From contig JANYGB010000019.1 of the NCBI GenBank assembly GCA_025359445.1, forward strand, positions 61,478-125,477: a stretch of DNA of 64,000 nt, in the 5' to 3' direction. This document shows positions 40,596-49,859 of this stretch, one piece after another (within the stretch, counting starts at the first letter, position 1; each line of letters opens with the position of its first letter). The notes under the pieces are model-generated. The model ran no database searches, had not been told where the DNA came from, and saw nothing but the letters and a program-made list of their open reading frames with translations. Made by a program: the position numbers and the translations under genes. This DNA comes from Sphingomonadaceae bacterium (lineage in GTDB: Bacteria > Pseudomonadota > Alphaproteobacteria > Sphingomonadales > Sphingomonadaceae).

Positions 40596-41314
40596 GCGAT
40601 ACCATCATTCAGGCTGCGGCGCTGATCTTGCCGTTGATCTTCGCAATCGTATTTCACGAAGTTGCACACGGCCTGATGGCGCGGCAGCTCGGCGATCCGA
40701 CCGCAGCGGAACAGGGGCGGCTCAGCCTCAACCCGATCAAGCACGTCGATCCGGTCGGTACGGTGTTCCTGCCAGGATTGCTCGCGCTGTTCCACTTGCC
40801 GGTGTTCGGCTGGGCCAAGCCGGTGCCGGTGGTGGCCTCACGCCTGCGCCATCCGCGCCGCGACATGATGCTGGTCGGAGCGGCCGGACCGGGATCGAAC
40901 CTGATCATGGCGGCGATTGCTGCGGTGGTGTTTGGGATGATGCTCCCATCCGGCTTACCGCAAGGGCTCAGACTAGACGAGCTGCTAACGTCCATACAAA
41001 CCCAGTCATTCTTTGTATTTTTCTTCGCGCTGACCGTTTTCCTGTTTATTCAGATCAACGTCTATCTCGCGCTGTTCAACCTCCTGCCGATCCCGCCGTT
41101 CGATGGTTCGCACATTGTCGAGGGCTTGCTGCCCGAGCGGATGGCGCAAAGCTATGCCAAGTTCCGCGCTGTCGGCATGCTGATCCCAATCTTCCTGATC
41201 ATTGTGCTGCCCTACCTGATCCCCGGGTTCAGCGTGACGAAGTACCTGGTCGCCCCGGTCGAATGGGTGATCGGCTGGTACGCCAAGCTCGCGGCGCTTG
41301 TCGCCGGGGTTTAG
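40592..41314 (+). CDS. site-2 protease family (M50) membrane metalloprotease
   Basis: IFAIVFHEVAHGLMARQLGD (HExxH); NLLPIPPFDGSHIV. Confidence 0.9.
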   Translation: MSDTIIQAAALILPLIFAIVFHEVAHGLMARQLGDPTAAEQGRLSLNPIKHVDPVGTVFLPGLLALFHLPVFGWAKPVPVVASRLRHPRRDMMLVGAAGPGSNLIMAAIAAVVFGMMLPSGLPQGLRLDELLTSIQTQSFFVFFFALTVFLFIQINVYLALFNLLPIPPFDGSHIVEGLLPERMAQSYAKFRAVGMLIPIFLIIVLPYLIPGFSVTKYLVAPVEWVIGWYAKLAALVAGV

Positions 41315-41318
41315 CTTT

Positions 41319-42272
41319 ATGCCGCACGGCTGGATCATCTTAGACAAGCCGCTAGGGCTTGGCAGCACGCAGGCGGTGGCGGCGGTCAAGCGCAACTTGC
41401 GCGAGGCGGGCCTCGGCAAGGTCAAGGTCGGGCACGGCGGCACGCTCGATCCACTTGCCACGGGTGTGCTGCCGATTGCGCTGGGCGAGGCAACCAAACT
41501 TGCGGGGCGGATGCTCGATGCGAGCAAGGTCTATGAATTCACCGTGGCGTTCGGTGCCGAGACTGACACTCTCGACTTGGAGGGCAACTTGATTGCCCAG
41601 AGTGACGTAAGGCCGACGGTGGCGCAAGTTGAGGCGGTGTTGCCGCGTTTTACCGGTCCGATCGAACAAGTGCCGCCGGCCTATTCCGCGCTCAAGGTGG
41701 GCGGTGAGCGGGCTTATGACTTGGCGCGGGCAGGAGAGGAGGTGGAGCTTAAACCGCGCAGTGTCACTGTCCACCAACTAACCCCCGTTCGTGTCGAGCG
41801 TAGTCGAGAAGCCTGCGCAGGTGTCTCGACTACGCTCGACACGAACGGATGGTTGGATGAATTATCATTTGAAGTGCACGTCTCCAAAGGCACCTATATC
41901 CGCAGCCTTGCGCGCGATATCGCGCTGGCGCTCGGCACGCGCGGCCACGTTATCATGCTGCGCCGCTTGTCTGCCGGACCGTTCACCGAAAATCAGGCGA
42001 TTTCGCTGGACAAATTGAACGCGGTGGGTAAGGGCGCGCCACTTGAGAACGTACTCTTGCCGCTGGAGGCAGGGCTGGTCGACATCCCGGCTCTTGACCT
42101 CGGTCCGGAACAGGCAAGCATGGTCCGACAGGGCCGGGTTCTATCCGGACTGCCCCAACACGATGGGCTATTCTGGGCGCGAAGCGGGAGCAATCCCGTC
42201 GCACTCGTGGAGCTTTCGGGCGGAGACGCCCGGGTCGTGCGGGGGTTCAACCTTCCCGATGTCGCGGAGTAA
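41319..42272 (+). CDS. truB: tRNA pseudouridine(55) synthase TruB, carrying an in-frame palindromic repeat insertion
   Basis: [24 protein letters not shown]...[24 protein letters not shown]...[15 protein letters not shown]. Confidence 0.95.
   Translation: MPHGWIILDKPLGLGSTQAVAAVKRNLREAGLGKVKVGHGGTLDPLATGVLPIALGEATKLAGRMLDASKVYEFTVAFGAETDTLDLEGNLIAQSDVRPTVAQVEAVLPRFTGPIEQVPPAYSALKVGGERAYDLARAGEEVELKPRSVTVHQLTPVRVERSREACAGVSTTLDTNGWLDELSFEVHVSKGTYIRSLARDIALALGTRGHVIMLRRLSAGPFTENQAISLDKLNAVGKGAPLENVLLPLEAGLVDIPALDLGPEQASMVRQGRVLSGLPQHDGLFWARSGSNPVALVELSGGDARVVRGFNLPDVAE
41785..41848. repeat. 64-bp palindromic repeat element inside truB
   Basis: CCGTTCGTGTCGAGCGTAGTCGAGA / TCTCGACTACGCTCGACACGAACGG perfect 25-bp inverted arms around AG-CCTGCGCAGG-TG. 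Confidence 0.95.
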
Positions 42273-42277
42273 ATAAC

Positions 42278-42547
42278 ATGTCGGTATCTGCCGAAAAGAA
42301 AGCCGAAATCATCGCGGACAACGGCCGCGGTAAGGGTGATACGGGTTCGCCCGAAGTCCAGGTCGCGATCCTGACCAGCCGCATCAACACGCTGCAGGGT
42401 CACTTCAAGGATCACCACAAAGACAACCACTCGCGCCGGGGCCTGCTGACCATGGTCAACAAGCGTCGCAGCCTGCTTGATTATCTCAAGCGCAAGGACG
42501 TTGCCCGGTATAATTCGCTGATCCAGAAGCTGGGCCTGCGCAAGTAA
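42278..42547 (+). CDS. rpsO: 30S ribosomal protein S15
   Basis: [55 protein letters not shown]. Confidence 0.97.
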   Translation: MSVSAEKKAEIIADNGRGKGDTGSPEVQVAILTSRINTLQGHFKDHHKDNHSRRGLLTMVNKRRSLLDYLKRKDVARYNSLIQKLGLRK

Positions 42548-42550
42548 CGT

Positions 42551-42586
42551 GATGCTTCGGCCCGCCTTGGCGGGCCGTTTAGCATC
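42551..42586 (+). terminator. rpsO terminator-like hairpin
   Basis: GATGCT..CGGCCCGCC-TT-GGCGGGCCG-TTT..AGCATC. Confidence 0.65.
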
Positions 42587-42587
42587 G

Positions 42588-42640
42588 CGTCATCCCCGCG
42601 CAGGCGGGGATCCCGGGCCTCTAGGCCCGGCTTAGTTGCC
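42588..42640. repeat. REP-like palindromic repeat
   Basis: ATCCCCGC-gcag-GCGGGGAT followed by CCGGGCCT-CT-AGGCCCGG. Confidence 0.6.
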
Positions 42641-42792
42641 AGAGTTCTCCGCCTTCGCGGAGACTCGGGAAATCGGTTACCTTCACAATTCGGTGGAGGG
42701 GCCTGAGGCTAAGGCCTCACACCGGACCGGGACGGAAACCCGGCAGTAAAACCCGCTGCGCAATTGGGCCGGTGGGCTGAAGGAATACCCAA

Positions 42793-45120
42793 ATGTTCGA
42801 CGTTAAAACTGTATCGATGGAATGGGGCGGTAAGACCCTCACTCTGGAAACCGGCCGCATTGCCCGCCAGGCTGATGGCGCGGTGCTGGCCACTTATGGC
42901 GAAACCGTGGTGCTGTGCGCCGTGACCGCCGCCAAGTCGGTCAAGGAAGGGCAGGACTTCTTCCCGCTCACCGTCCACTATCAGGAAAAGTTCTTCGCTG
43001 CCGGGCGCATCCCGGGCGGCTTCTTCAAGCGTGAACGCGGCGCGACCGAAAAGGAAACGCTGGTATCGCGGCTGATCGATCGCCCGGTGCGGCCGCTGTT
43101 CCCCGAAGGCTTCTACAACGAAATCAACGTCATCGCCCATGTGCTGAGCTATGACGGTGAAGTCGAACCCGACGTGCTGGCGATGATCGCTGCTTCGGCT
43201 GCGCTGACTATCTCTGGCGTGCCGTTCATGGGCCCGATCGGCGCTGCCCGCGTCGGTTATGTCGACGGCGAATACACCCTTAACCCGCGTCAGGACGAAG
43301 CTGCCAATGGCCAGCTCGACCTGATCGTCGCCGCCACCGGCAATGCCGTGATGATGGTTGAATCGGAAGCCAAGGAGCTTTCGGAAGAAATCATGCTCGG
43401 CGCGGTGATCTTTGCACACGACGAGATCAAGAAGGTCGTCAATCTGATCATCGATCTGGCTGAAAAGGCTGCCAAGGATCCTTGGGATGTCGCCGTATCG
43501 GACAATACGGCAATGAAGGACGAGCTCAAGAAGCTGGTCGGCAAGGACATTGCTGCGGCTTACAAGCTGACCGACAAGTCGGAACGCTCCAATGCGCTCA
43601 ACCTCGCCCGCGCCGCCGGCAAGGCCGCCTTCGCGGGCAAAGATGGCCAGACCCAGATGGCCGCCGGCAAGGTGGTCAAGAAGCTCGAAGCCGAAATCGT
43701 GCGCGGGGCCATCCTCAAGGACGGCCAGCGGATCGACGGGCGCAAGACCGATCAGGTCCGTCCGATCGAGGCAATTGTCGGCTTCCTGCCGCGCACCCAC
43801 GGTTCATCGTTGTTCACCCGCGGTGAAACGCAGGCGATCTGCACCACCACGCTGGGCACGCGTGAATCTGAGCAGATGATCGACGGGCTCGAAGGCCTGA
43901 CGTACTCGAACTTCATGCTGCATTATAACTTCCCGCCCTATTCGGTTGGCGAAGTTGGCCGCTTCGGCGCTCCCTCGCGCCGCGACACCGGTCACGGCAA
44001 GCTCGCCTGGCGCGCGCTGCGCGCAGTTCTGCCGACCAAGGAAGACTTCCCTTACACGATCCGCGTGGTCTCGGACATTACCGAGTCCAACGGCTCCAGC
44101 TCGATGGCCACCGTCTGCGGCGGTTCACTGTCGATGATGGACGCCGGCGTGCCGATCACGCGCCCGGTTTCGGGTATCGCGATGGGGCTGATCCTCGAAG
44201 GCGACAAGTTCTCGGTGCTGTCCGACATTCTGGGCGATGAAGATCACCTCGGCGATATGGACTTCAAGGTGGCCGGGACCAGCGAAGGCATCACCACGAT
44301 GCAGATGGACATCAAGATCGCGGGCATCACGCGCGAGATCTTCGAAGCCGCGCTGCATCAGGCCAAGGCCGGCCGCGCCCACATCCTGGGTGAAATGACC
44401 AAGGCGCTGGGTTCGGCCCGCACCGAGCTGTCGGACTATGCGCCGCGCATCGAAAGCCTGCAGATCGACAAGTCGAAGATCCGTGAAGTGATCGGTACCG
44501 GCGGCAAGGTAATCCGCGAGATCGTCGCCGAAACCGGCGCCAAGGTCGACATTGACGATGAAGGCCTGATCAAGATCAGCTCGTCCGATCCCGCGCAGAT
44601 CGAGGCCGCCAAGGCCTGGATCCTCGGCATTGTGGAAGAGGCTGAAGTCGGCAAGGTCTACGACGGCAAGGTTGTCACAATCGTCGATTTCGGCGCATTC
44701 GTAAACTTCATGGGCGGCAAGGACGGCCTGGTCCACGTTTCGGAAATGCGCAACGAGCGCGTCGAGAAGCCAACCGACGTCGTTTCGGAAGGTCTGGCGG
44801 TCAAGGTCAAGGTCCTCGAAATCGATCAGCGTGGCAAGGTCCGCTTGTCGATGCGGGTGGTCGATCAGGAAACCGGTGCTGAGCTCGAAGATACCCGTCC
44901 GGCGCGCGAACCGCGTGCTGGCGGCGGCGACCGTCCCGGCGGTGATCGCGGCGATCGCCGTGGTCCGCGTTCAGGCGGCGGCGGTGATCGCGGCCCGCGC
45001 CGTGATGGCGGCGGTGATCGTGGTCCGCGCTCAGGCGGCGGTGATCGCGGTCCGCGTCCTGACCGTGACGAAGGCCCCGCGCCCGATCACGTTCCGGCGT
45101 TCCTCAAGAACGACGATTGA
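42793..45120 (+). CDS. pnp: polyribonucleotide nucleotidyltransferase
   Basis: [42 protein letters not shown] and S1 domains; Gly/Arg/Asp-rich tail. Confidence 0.97.
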   Translation: MFDVKTVSMEWGGKTLTLETGRIARQADGAVLATYGETVVLCAVTAAKSVKEGQDFFPLTVHYQEKFFAAGRIPGGFFKRERGATEKETLVSRLIDRPVRPLFPEGFYNEINVIAHVLSYDGEVEPDVLAMIAASAALTISGVPFMGPIGAARVGYVDGEYTLNPRQDEAANGQLDLIVAATGNAVMMVESEAKELSEEIMLGAVIFAHDEIKKVVNLIIDLAEKAAKDPWDVAVSDNTAMKDELKKLVGKDIAAAYKLTDKSERSNALNLARAAGKAAFAGKDGQTQMAAGKVVKKLEAEIVRGAILKDGQRIDGRKTDQVRPIEAIVGFLPRTHGSSLFTRGETQAICTTTLGTRESEQMIDGLEGLTYSNFMLHYNFPPYSVGEVGRFGAPSRRDTGHGKLAWRALRAVLPTKEDFPYTIRVVSDITESNGSSSMATVCGGSLSMMDAGVPITRPVSGIAMGLILEGDKFSVLSDILGDEDHLGDMDFKVAGTSEGITTMQMDIKIAGITREIFEAALHQAKAGRAHILGEMTKALGSARTELSDYAPRIESLQIDKSKIREVIGTGGKVIREIVAETGAKVDIDDEGLIKISSSDPAQIEAAKAWILGIVEEAEVGKVYDGKVVTIVDFGAFVNFMGGKDGLVHVSEMRNERVEKPTDVVSEGLAVKVKVLEIDQRGKVRLSMRVVDQETGAELEDTRPAREPRAGGGDRPGGDRGDRRGPRSGGGGDRGPRRDGGGDRGPRSGGGDRGPRPDRDEGPAPDHVPAFLKNDD

Positions 45121-45185
45121 ATGACCTACTGATCCTCCCCGAGCTAGCTCGGGGAGGTGTCAGCCCGTGAGGGCTGACGGAGGGG

Positions 45186-45218
45186 CGGCCGCGAGCAATC
45201 GCGGCCCTTTTCTTTTTT
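45186..45218 (+). terminator. rho-independent terminator after pnp
   Basis: GGCCGCGA-GCAA-TCGCGGCC followed by CTTTTCTTTTTT. Confidence 0.85.
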
Positions 45219-45674
45219 CGCTGACAAAACGACCGTTCCAGGGCATGAAATTGCCCGTCTAAACCGGCCATTCGTTCACTTGCCACGACTGAGGCCCGAT
45301 CGACCGGAATCAAGACCGTGGGTCGGTGGCCTGAAGGGCCACTTTGGGGTGGATAGCTGCCGTTCGGCTTGCCCAAATCACCACGCGGAAAGCAATAAGG
45401 GCCGCGCCAGGTTCCCCTAAACCGGCCCTCGACCGAGAACGCTCTTGGAGGGACAAAATCGGTCTTCGCATGCCTACCAGCCTCAAAGTTCTTTGCAATT
45501 GATCACTTGTTAGGAGACTCAAAAGGCTGGCGGCTATTTCAGGTCGTCTGCCCACCAGCTGCAACGGTCAGGCTGGCGCGTTTGCGGGGACCGGACACAT
45601 GCTGCGCCTACCCTTAGCTGCTCGAGGCCACCGGTGTGTTTGGTCTGACAGAGCAGTGCTTCTCTAGCTGCGAG

Positions 45675-47006
45675 TTAGCGGCCCGCGATTGGGCCGGCTG
45701 ATCGACGTGTCGGGGCCACCCGCCAAATAGCATGACCGACATCATCGGCAACCAGCAATGCACCGGCATGGTCTAAGGCCAAACCGACCGGACGACCTCG
45801 CGTATCGCCACTCTTACCGTCGATAAACCCGGTCACGAACGGTATCGGCTTTCCGCTGGGCTTGCCACCGACAAAGGGCACATAAACAACCTTATAGCCG
45901 TTGAACACCGTCCGGTCCCAACTGCCATGCTCGCCGACGAAGGCGCCTCCCTGGAAATCTGGCGGCATCATCGCACCGTTCGAGAACGTCAACCCCAAAG
46001 CCGCAACGTGCGGGCCCAAGGCGAAATCTGGCGAAATCGCGCGAGCGACCATGTCGGGACGCTGCGGGTGAACACGCACGTCAACGTGCTTCCCATAATA
46101 GGACCATGGCCACCCATAGAACCCACCATCTTTGACTGAGGTCAGGTAATCAGGCACCAGGTTGTTGCCGATCTCGTCCCGCTCATTGACCACCGCGAAC
46201 AGGTCGTTTGTGCCCGGACGGAAGGTAAGCCCGTTGGGATTGCGCAAACCCGTAGCAAACGGTCGGTGAGCGCCATTGGCGGGATCCACTTCCCAAATCG
46301 CAGCACGATCATGCTCGGCCTCAAGACCGTTCTCAACGATATTGCTGTTCGATCCGATACCGACGTAGAGTTTTGCTCCGTCGGGGCTGGCCACCAGATC
46401 CTTGGTCCAGTGGTGATCGATCGGCCCACCGGGCAGCGCGGTTACAATGCTACCGGGACCGACTGTTGTCGCGCCGGGCGTGAAGGGATAGCGCCAGATC
46501 GCGTCCGTTGCCGCGACGTATAGCGTGTTCCCGATCATCGCGATTCCGAATGGTGAAGTCAGTTTGTCGACCAACACGACCTTCATATCGGCCACGCCGT
46601 CGCCGTTTGTGTCGCGCAACAGCAATACGCGATTGCCCGGCTCGATGGGAGAGTGCGCCTTGCCGATCACCAGCTTGTAGATAATGTTCTTTGGCCGAAG
46701 AACCGGTTCGAAACCGGGACCGCCGCTTTCCACCACCAGCATATCGCCATTGGCAAGCGCCAGAACCCGGCGCGGTGCGTTGAGGTTGCGGGCGAAGGCC
46801 GTGATTGTGAACCCCGCAGGCACTGTGGGGGTTTCGTTTGCCTTGAACCCTACCGGGTTGGCGATGCCCATCGGCGGGAACAAAAACTGTTCCGGGTCTG
46901 GCAATCGCGGGTTGGCGCCGTACTGTTCGTCAGCGGGAAACGGTGGCTGGGAGCAAGCCGACAAAAGGAGCGCGGCGCTGAACGTGATGACAAGGTTCGC
47001 GCGCAT
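45675..47006 (-). CDS. PQQ-dependent sugar dehydrogenase / L-sorbosone dehydrogenase-like lipoprotein
   Basis: Lipobox LLLSAC; beta-propeller motifs RVLLLRDTNGDGVADMKVVLVD, FRPGTNDLFAVVNERDEIGNNLVPDYLTSV, GEHGSWDR. Confidence 0.82.
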   Translation of the reverse strand: MRANLVITFSAALLLSACSQPPFPADEQYGANPRLPDPEQFLFPPMGIANPVGFKANETPTVPAGFTITAFARNLNAPRRVLALANGDMLVVESGGPGFEPVLRPKNIIYKLVIGKAHSPIEPGNRVLLLRDTNGDGVADMKVVLVDKLTSPFGIAMIGNTLYVAATDAIWRYPFTPGATTVGPGSIVTALPGGPIDHHWTKDLVASPDGAKLYVGIGSNSNIVENGLEAEHDRAAIWEVDPANGAHRPFATGLRNPNGLTFRPGTNDLFAVVNERDEIGNNLVPDYLTSVKDGGFYGWPWSYYGKHVDVRVHPQRPDMVARAISPDFALGPHVAALGLTFSNGAMMPPDFQGGAFVGEHGSWDRTVFNGYKVVYVPFVGGKPSGKPIPFVTGFIDGKSGDTRGRPVGLALDHAGALLVADDVGHAIWRVAPTRRSAGPIAGR

Positions 47007-47458
47007 TACAGACGCCCTCCGCGTTGGTGGACGTAGGCGAGCCGATGCCCCAGAAATCCAGTGAAGAAAAGTGCGGCAACCGTCAGAACGGATAACGTCA
47101 GCCCGGTGGGTACAACGCCCGTCCAGCCATCGCGGCTGTGGACAAAATTGTTGAATAGCCCAAGCGTGAGAGTTGTCGCGCTCCCTGCAAAATGGAACCA
47201 GGCGGACGTGGGTCGCGCGCCTCTTGGCGTCCTAAACAGGTCGATCAACCCGAACAGCGCCGCGATGACTCCGAAGAACTCACCGAACGCGAGGAGCCAT
47301 TGGGCAAAGTTGGCCCACTGCACCTGACCGCCGCTATTGTAGTAAGCGATGTCGGCGAGGAGCGTCCCGGTGAAGCAGGCGATCGGGAACGGCACCAGCA
47401 TCGCGTGGAGCGGAACTCCACCGATCATTGCGTGTGGTTTGAAGTTCGTATCCGCCAT
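47006..47458 (-). CDS. DUF2231 domain membrane protein
   Basis: IGGVPLHAMLVPFPIACFTGTLLADIAYYNSG; overlaps the sugar dehydrogenase gene. Confidence 0.75.
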   Translation of the reverse strand: MADTNFKPHAMIGGVPLHAMLVPFPIACFTGTLLADIAYYNSGGQVQWANFAQWLLAFGEFFGVIAALFGLIDLFRTPRGARPTSAWFHFAGSATTLTLGLFNNFVHSRDGWTGVVPTGLTLSVLTVAALFFTGFLGHRLAYVHQRGGRL

Positions 47459-47761
47459 AACATACCGCCCCTGTAAGTTGATACTTTCCTAACGGTGCAG
47501 CCCGCGCTTGGTTGCATGGTCCGGCAAGGTGCTGTCACTCCAATCGCAATTCGTCTCCAATTGGTGGAGCGGTGGGGCTTCTGATTGAAGCGATGATGAG
47601 CGATGACGTGGATTACGTGGATTACGTGCTGGTACGGGTCGGCAATGCCCAACTTTGCCAGCCGTTCTGACTGCGCTGATGGCGCCGAGTGAAATCAAAG
47701 GAATTTTGAACCAAGCCGAGATTGGCGCGTTTATAATCCGAACCGCACAGGATGGTTGGTA

Positions 47762-48310
47762 ATGGATCAAGCAATGCCCATGGGTTGGGGTCGTCTTGCA
47801 GGAATGGTTTTTGCATCGACGGCAACGATGTTCGTCTTGATGTACCAGCTCGTTTATAGCGCAGACGACGTTTATTTCAGTCTCAGTCGATTTTTGTCTG
47901 CGCTCATAATGGGTGGGGTAATGACCGCCATTATGCTGGGTTTTATGTGGCCAATGTATCGGCCCCGACCACTAAAATTGGTGGTGCTTTGGAGCTCACT
48001 CGCCGCCGCCGGAGTGCTATTTGTGCTCAATAGATCGCAAGCCTTGGTGGACGATGCGAGCTTCATGGAGTCTATGATTCCCCATCATTCTATCGCGATA
48101 AACAACTCAAGAAAGGCCAACATAACCGACCCGCGAGTCCGCAAACTCGCTGACGGGATCATTGAAAGTCAGGTACGAGAGATCGAGGAAATGAAGATAC
48201 TGACCGCCGACATAAAAAGAAACGGATCGCGCGGTAGTGCGCCATTGCCTGCGTCTCCTGCTGTCATAACACCGCAAATTATTTCCGAAGTTGCCCAAGC
48301 CGTACGGTAA
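47762..48310 (+). CDS. DUF305 domain-containing membrane protein
   Basis: DDASFMESMIPHHSIAINNSRKANITDPRVRKLADGIIESQVREIEEMK. Confidence 0.8.
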   Translation: MDQAMPMGWGRLAGMVFASTATMFVLMYQLVYSADDVYFSLSRFLSALIMGGVMTAIMLGFMWPMYRPRPLKLVVLWSSLAAAGVLFVLNRSQALVDDASFMESMIPHHSIAINNSRKANITDPRVRKLADGIIESQVREIEEMKILTADIKRNGSRGSAPLPASPAVITPQIISEVAQAVR

Positions 48311-48568
48311 ACTTAGACGATTGGCCCACTAAAGTTTTGATAACCGTATAACGCTTTTTCAGCATTCGAACCGGAAATTGTTATTACTATTTCACGACTG
48401 ATGTATATTAGGATGAGGTACTGGTGAATAAGATGTATTAATTGATAAATACTGTGAAAGATTTGGGTTTAATTAAAGGCGCATTGCGCAAAACGCCAGA
48501 TTTTAAGCCGTTTTCGATAGAAAGAAAAATTTGCCAAGTCGAAAAAGGGGTTGCAGGAGCTTGGAGTT

Positions 48569-49852
48569 TCAGCGGCGGCTCCCGGCGGCGTTACCATGTC
48601 GCCAGGTCAGTCGGTTAATCAGTCCACCAATACTTCCTCCTTGGATGATCACTGCAAACAGCACGACCACGAAGGTTGCCGCCACAATTGGTGAACGGAA
48701 TTCGCCTTCGGGCAGAGACAGCGCCAGCGCTATCGAGATCCCGCCCCGCAATCCGCCCCAAACCAAAGTCGGTATAGAAAGTGGACCCAGATCGATCCAG
48801 CGCCGCAGCAACGCCAGTGGTGCCGAAACAGCTATCCAGCGCGCCGCCAAAGCCAACGGTATTGCCGCCAGGCCAAGGACCAGCAAGCTTGGTTGCCGCG
48901 AAACCAACACAACTTCCAGTCCGATCAGCAGGAACAGCACTGCGTTGAGAATTTCGTCGATTAGGGCCCAGAACTTGAGCAGGTAATCGCGCGTCGTATC
49001 GCTCATGGCATGGGCCACGCCGGCATTTCCGATAAGCAACCCGGCAACCGCCATGGCGACCGGGCCGCTGACATGGAGCATCTGGGCAAAGCTGTATCCA
49101 GCCATGACGACAGCAAGGCTGATGATCACTTCGACCGAGTATTCGTCGATGCTGCGCATAGCGCGAAAGGCAATCCAGCCAGTCATCACGCCGAACGCTG
49201 CACCGCCGAGTGCTTCGCGAGAAAAGTCCTGCAGCGCGTGATACCAGCTGAATTCGGCCTGACCCGATGCCACAGTCAGCAGGATGGAAAACACCACCAC
49301 GCCCACGCCGTCATTAAACAGACTTTCCCCGGCCACAGTCGCCTGCAGCGAAGGCGGCACCGCGGCGCGCTTGAGAATGGCCATGACTGCGACCGGATCG
49401 GTCGGGCTGATCAGCGCGCCAAAGACCAAAGCCCAGGAGAACGGCAGCGGGATACCCGCCAGGGCAGCAAACCACCAGATACCGGCACCAACGATTGCGG
49501 TCGAGATGAGCACGCCAACCGTTGCCAGGATCAGGATCGGTACGCGATTGACGCGCATTTCCTGCCAGTCGACGTGCAGTGCCCCAGCAAACAGCAGGAA
49601 GGAAAGCATGCCCTCCATCAGTGCCTTGTGAAAATCGATATTGACCAGAAAGGCTTCGACGGTCGTCGTAATGCCCCACCCGGGGAACAAGGCGCCGAGC
49701 GCAATGATCACCAGCGCTGCAACGGCTCCCATCAAGGTCATGCCGACCGACGAAGGAAGCCCAAGAACGCGGTGGTTGAAGTATCCAAGGACTGCGGCAA
49801 GCAGCACGAGGATGGCAGCGATGTCGAAGGGTGATAGATCGGCGGAATGCAT
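48569..49852 (-). CDS. cation:proton antiporter (NhaP/CPA1 type)
   Basis: 12-TM; FALVFGALISPTDPVAVMAILKRAAVP-like SPTDPVAV motif; VAGESLFNDGVGVVVF. Confidence 0.9.
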   Translation of the reverse strand: MHSADLSPFDIAAILVLLAAVLGYFNHRVLGLPSSVGMTLMGAVAALVIIALGALFPGWGITTTVEAFLVNIDFHKALMEGMLSFLLFAGALHVDWQEMRVNRVPILILATVGVLISTAIVGAGIWWFAALAGIPLPFSWALVFGALISPTDPVAVMAILKRAAVPPSLQATVAGESLFNDGVGVVVFSILLTVASGQAEFSWYHALQDFSREALGGAAFGVMTGWIAFRAMRSIDEYSVEVIISLAVVMAGYSFAQMLHVSGPVAMAVAGLLIGNAGVAHAMSDTTRDYLLKFWALIDEILNAVLFLLIGLEVVLVSRQPSLLVLGLAAIPLALAARWIAVSAPLALLRRWIDLGPLSIPTLVWGGLRGGISIALALSLPEGEFRSPIVAATFVVVLFAVIIQGGSIGGLINRLTWRHGNAAGSRR

Positions 49853-49859
49853 TTGATTT

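Noticed and set aside
42709-43800. 363-aa ORF antisense to pnp (likewise 15934-17046 opposite the GGDEF-EAL gene)
   Set aside because: Overlaps strongly supported genes; translation has no family motifs.
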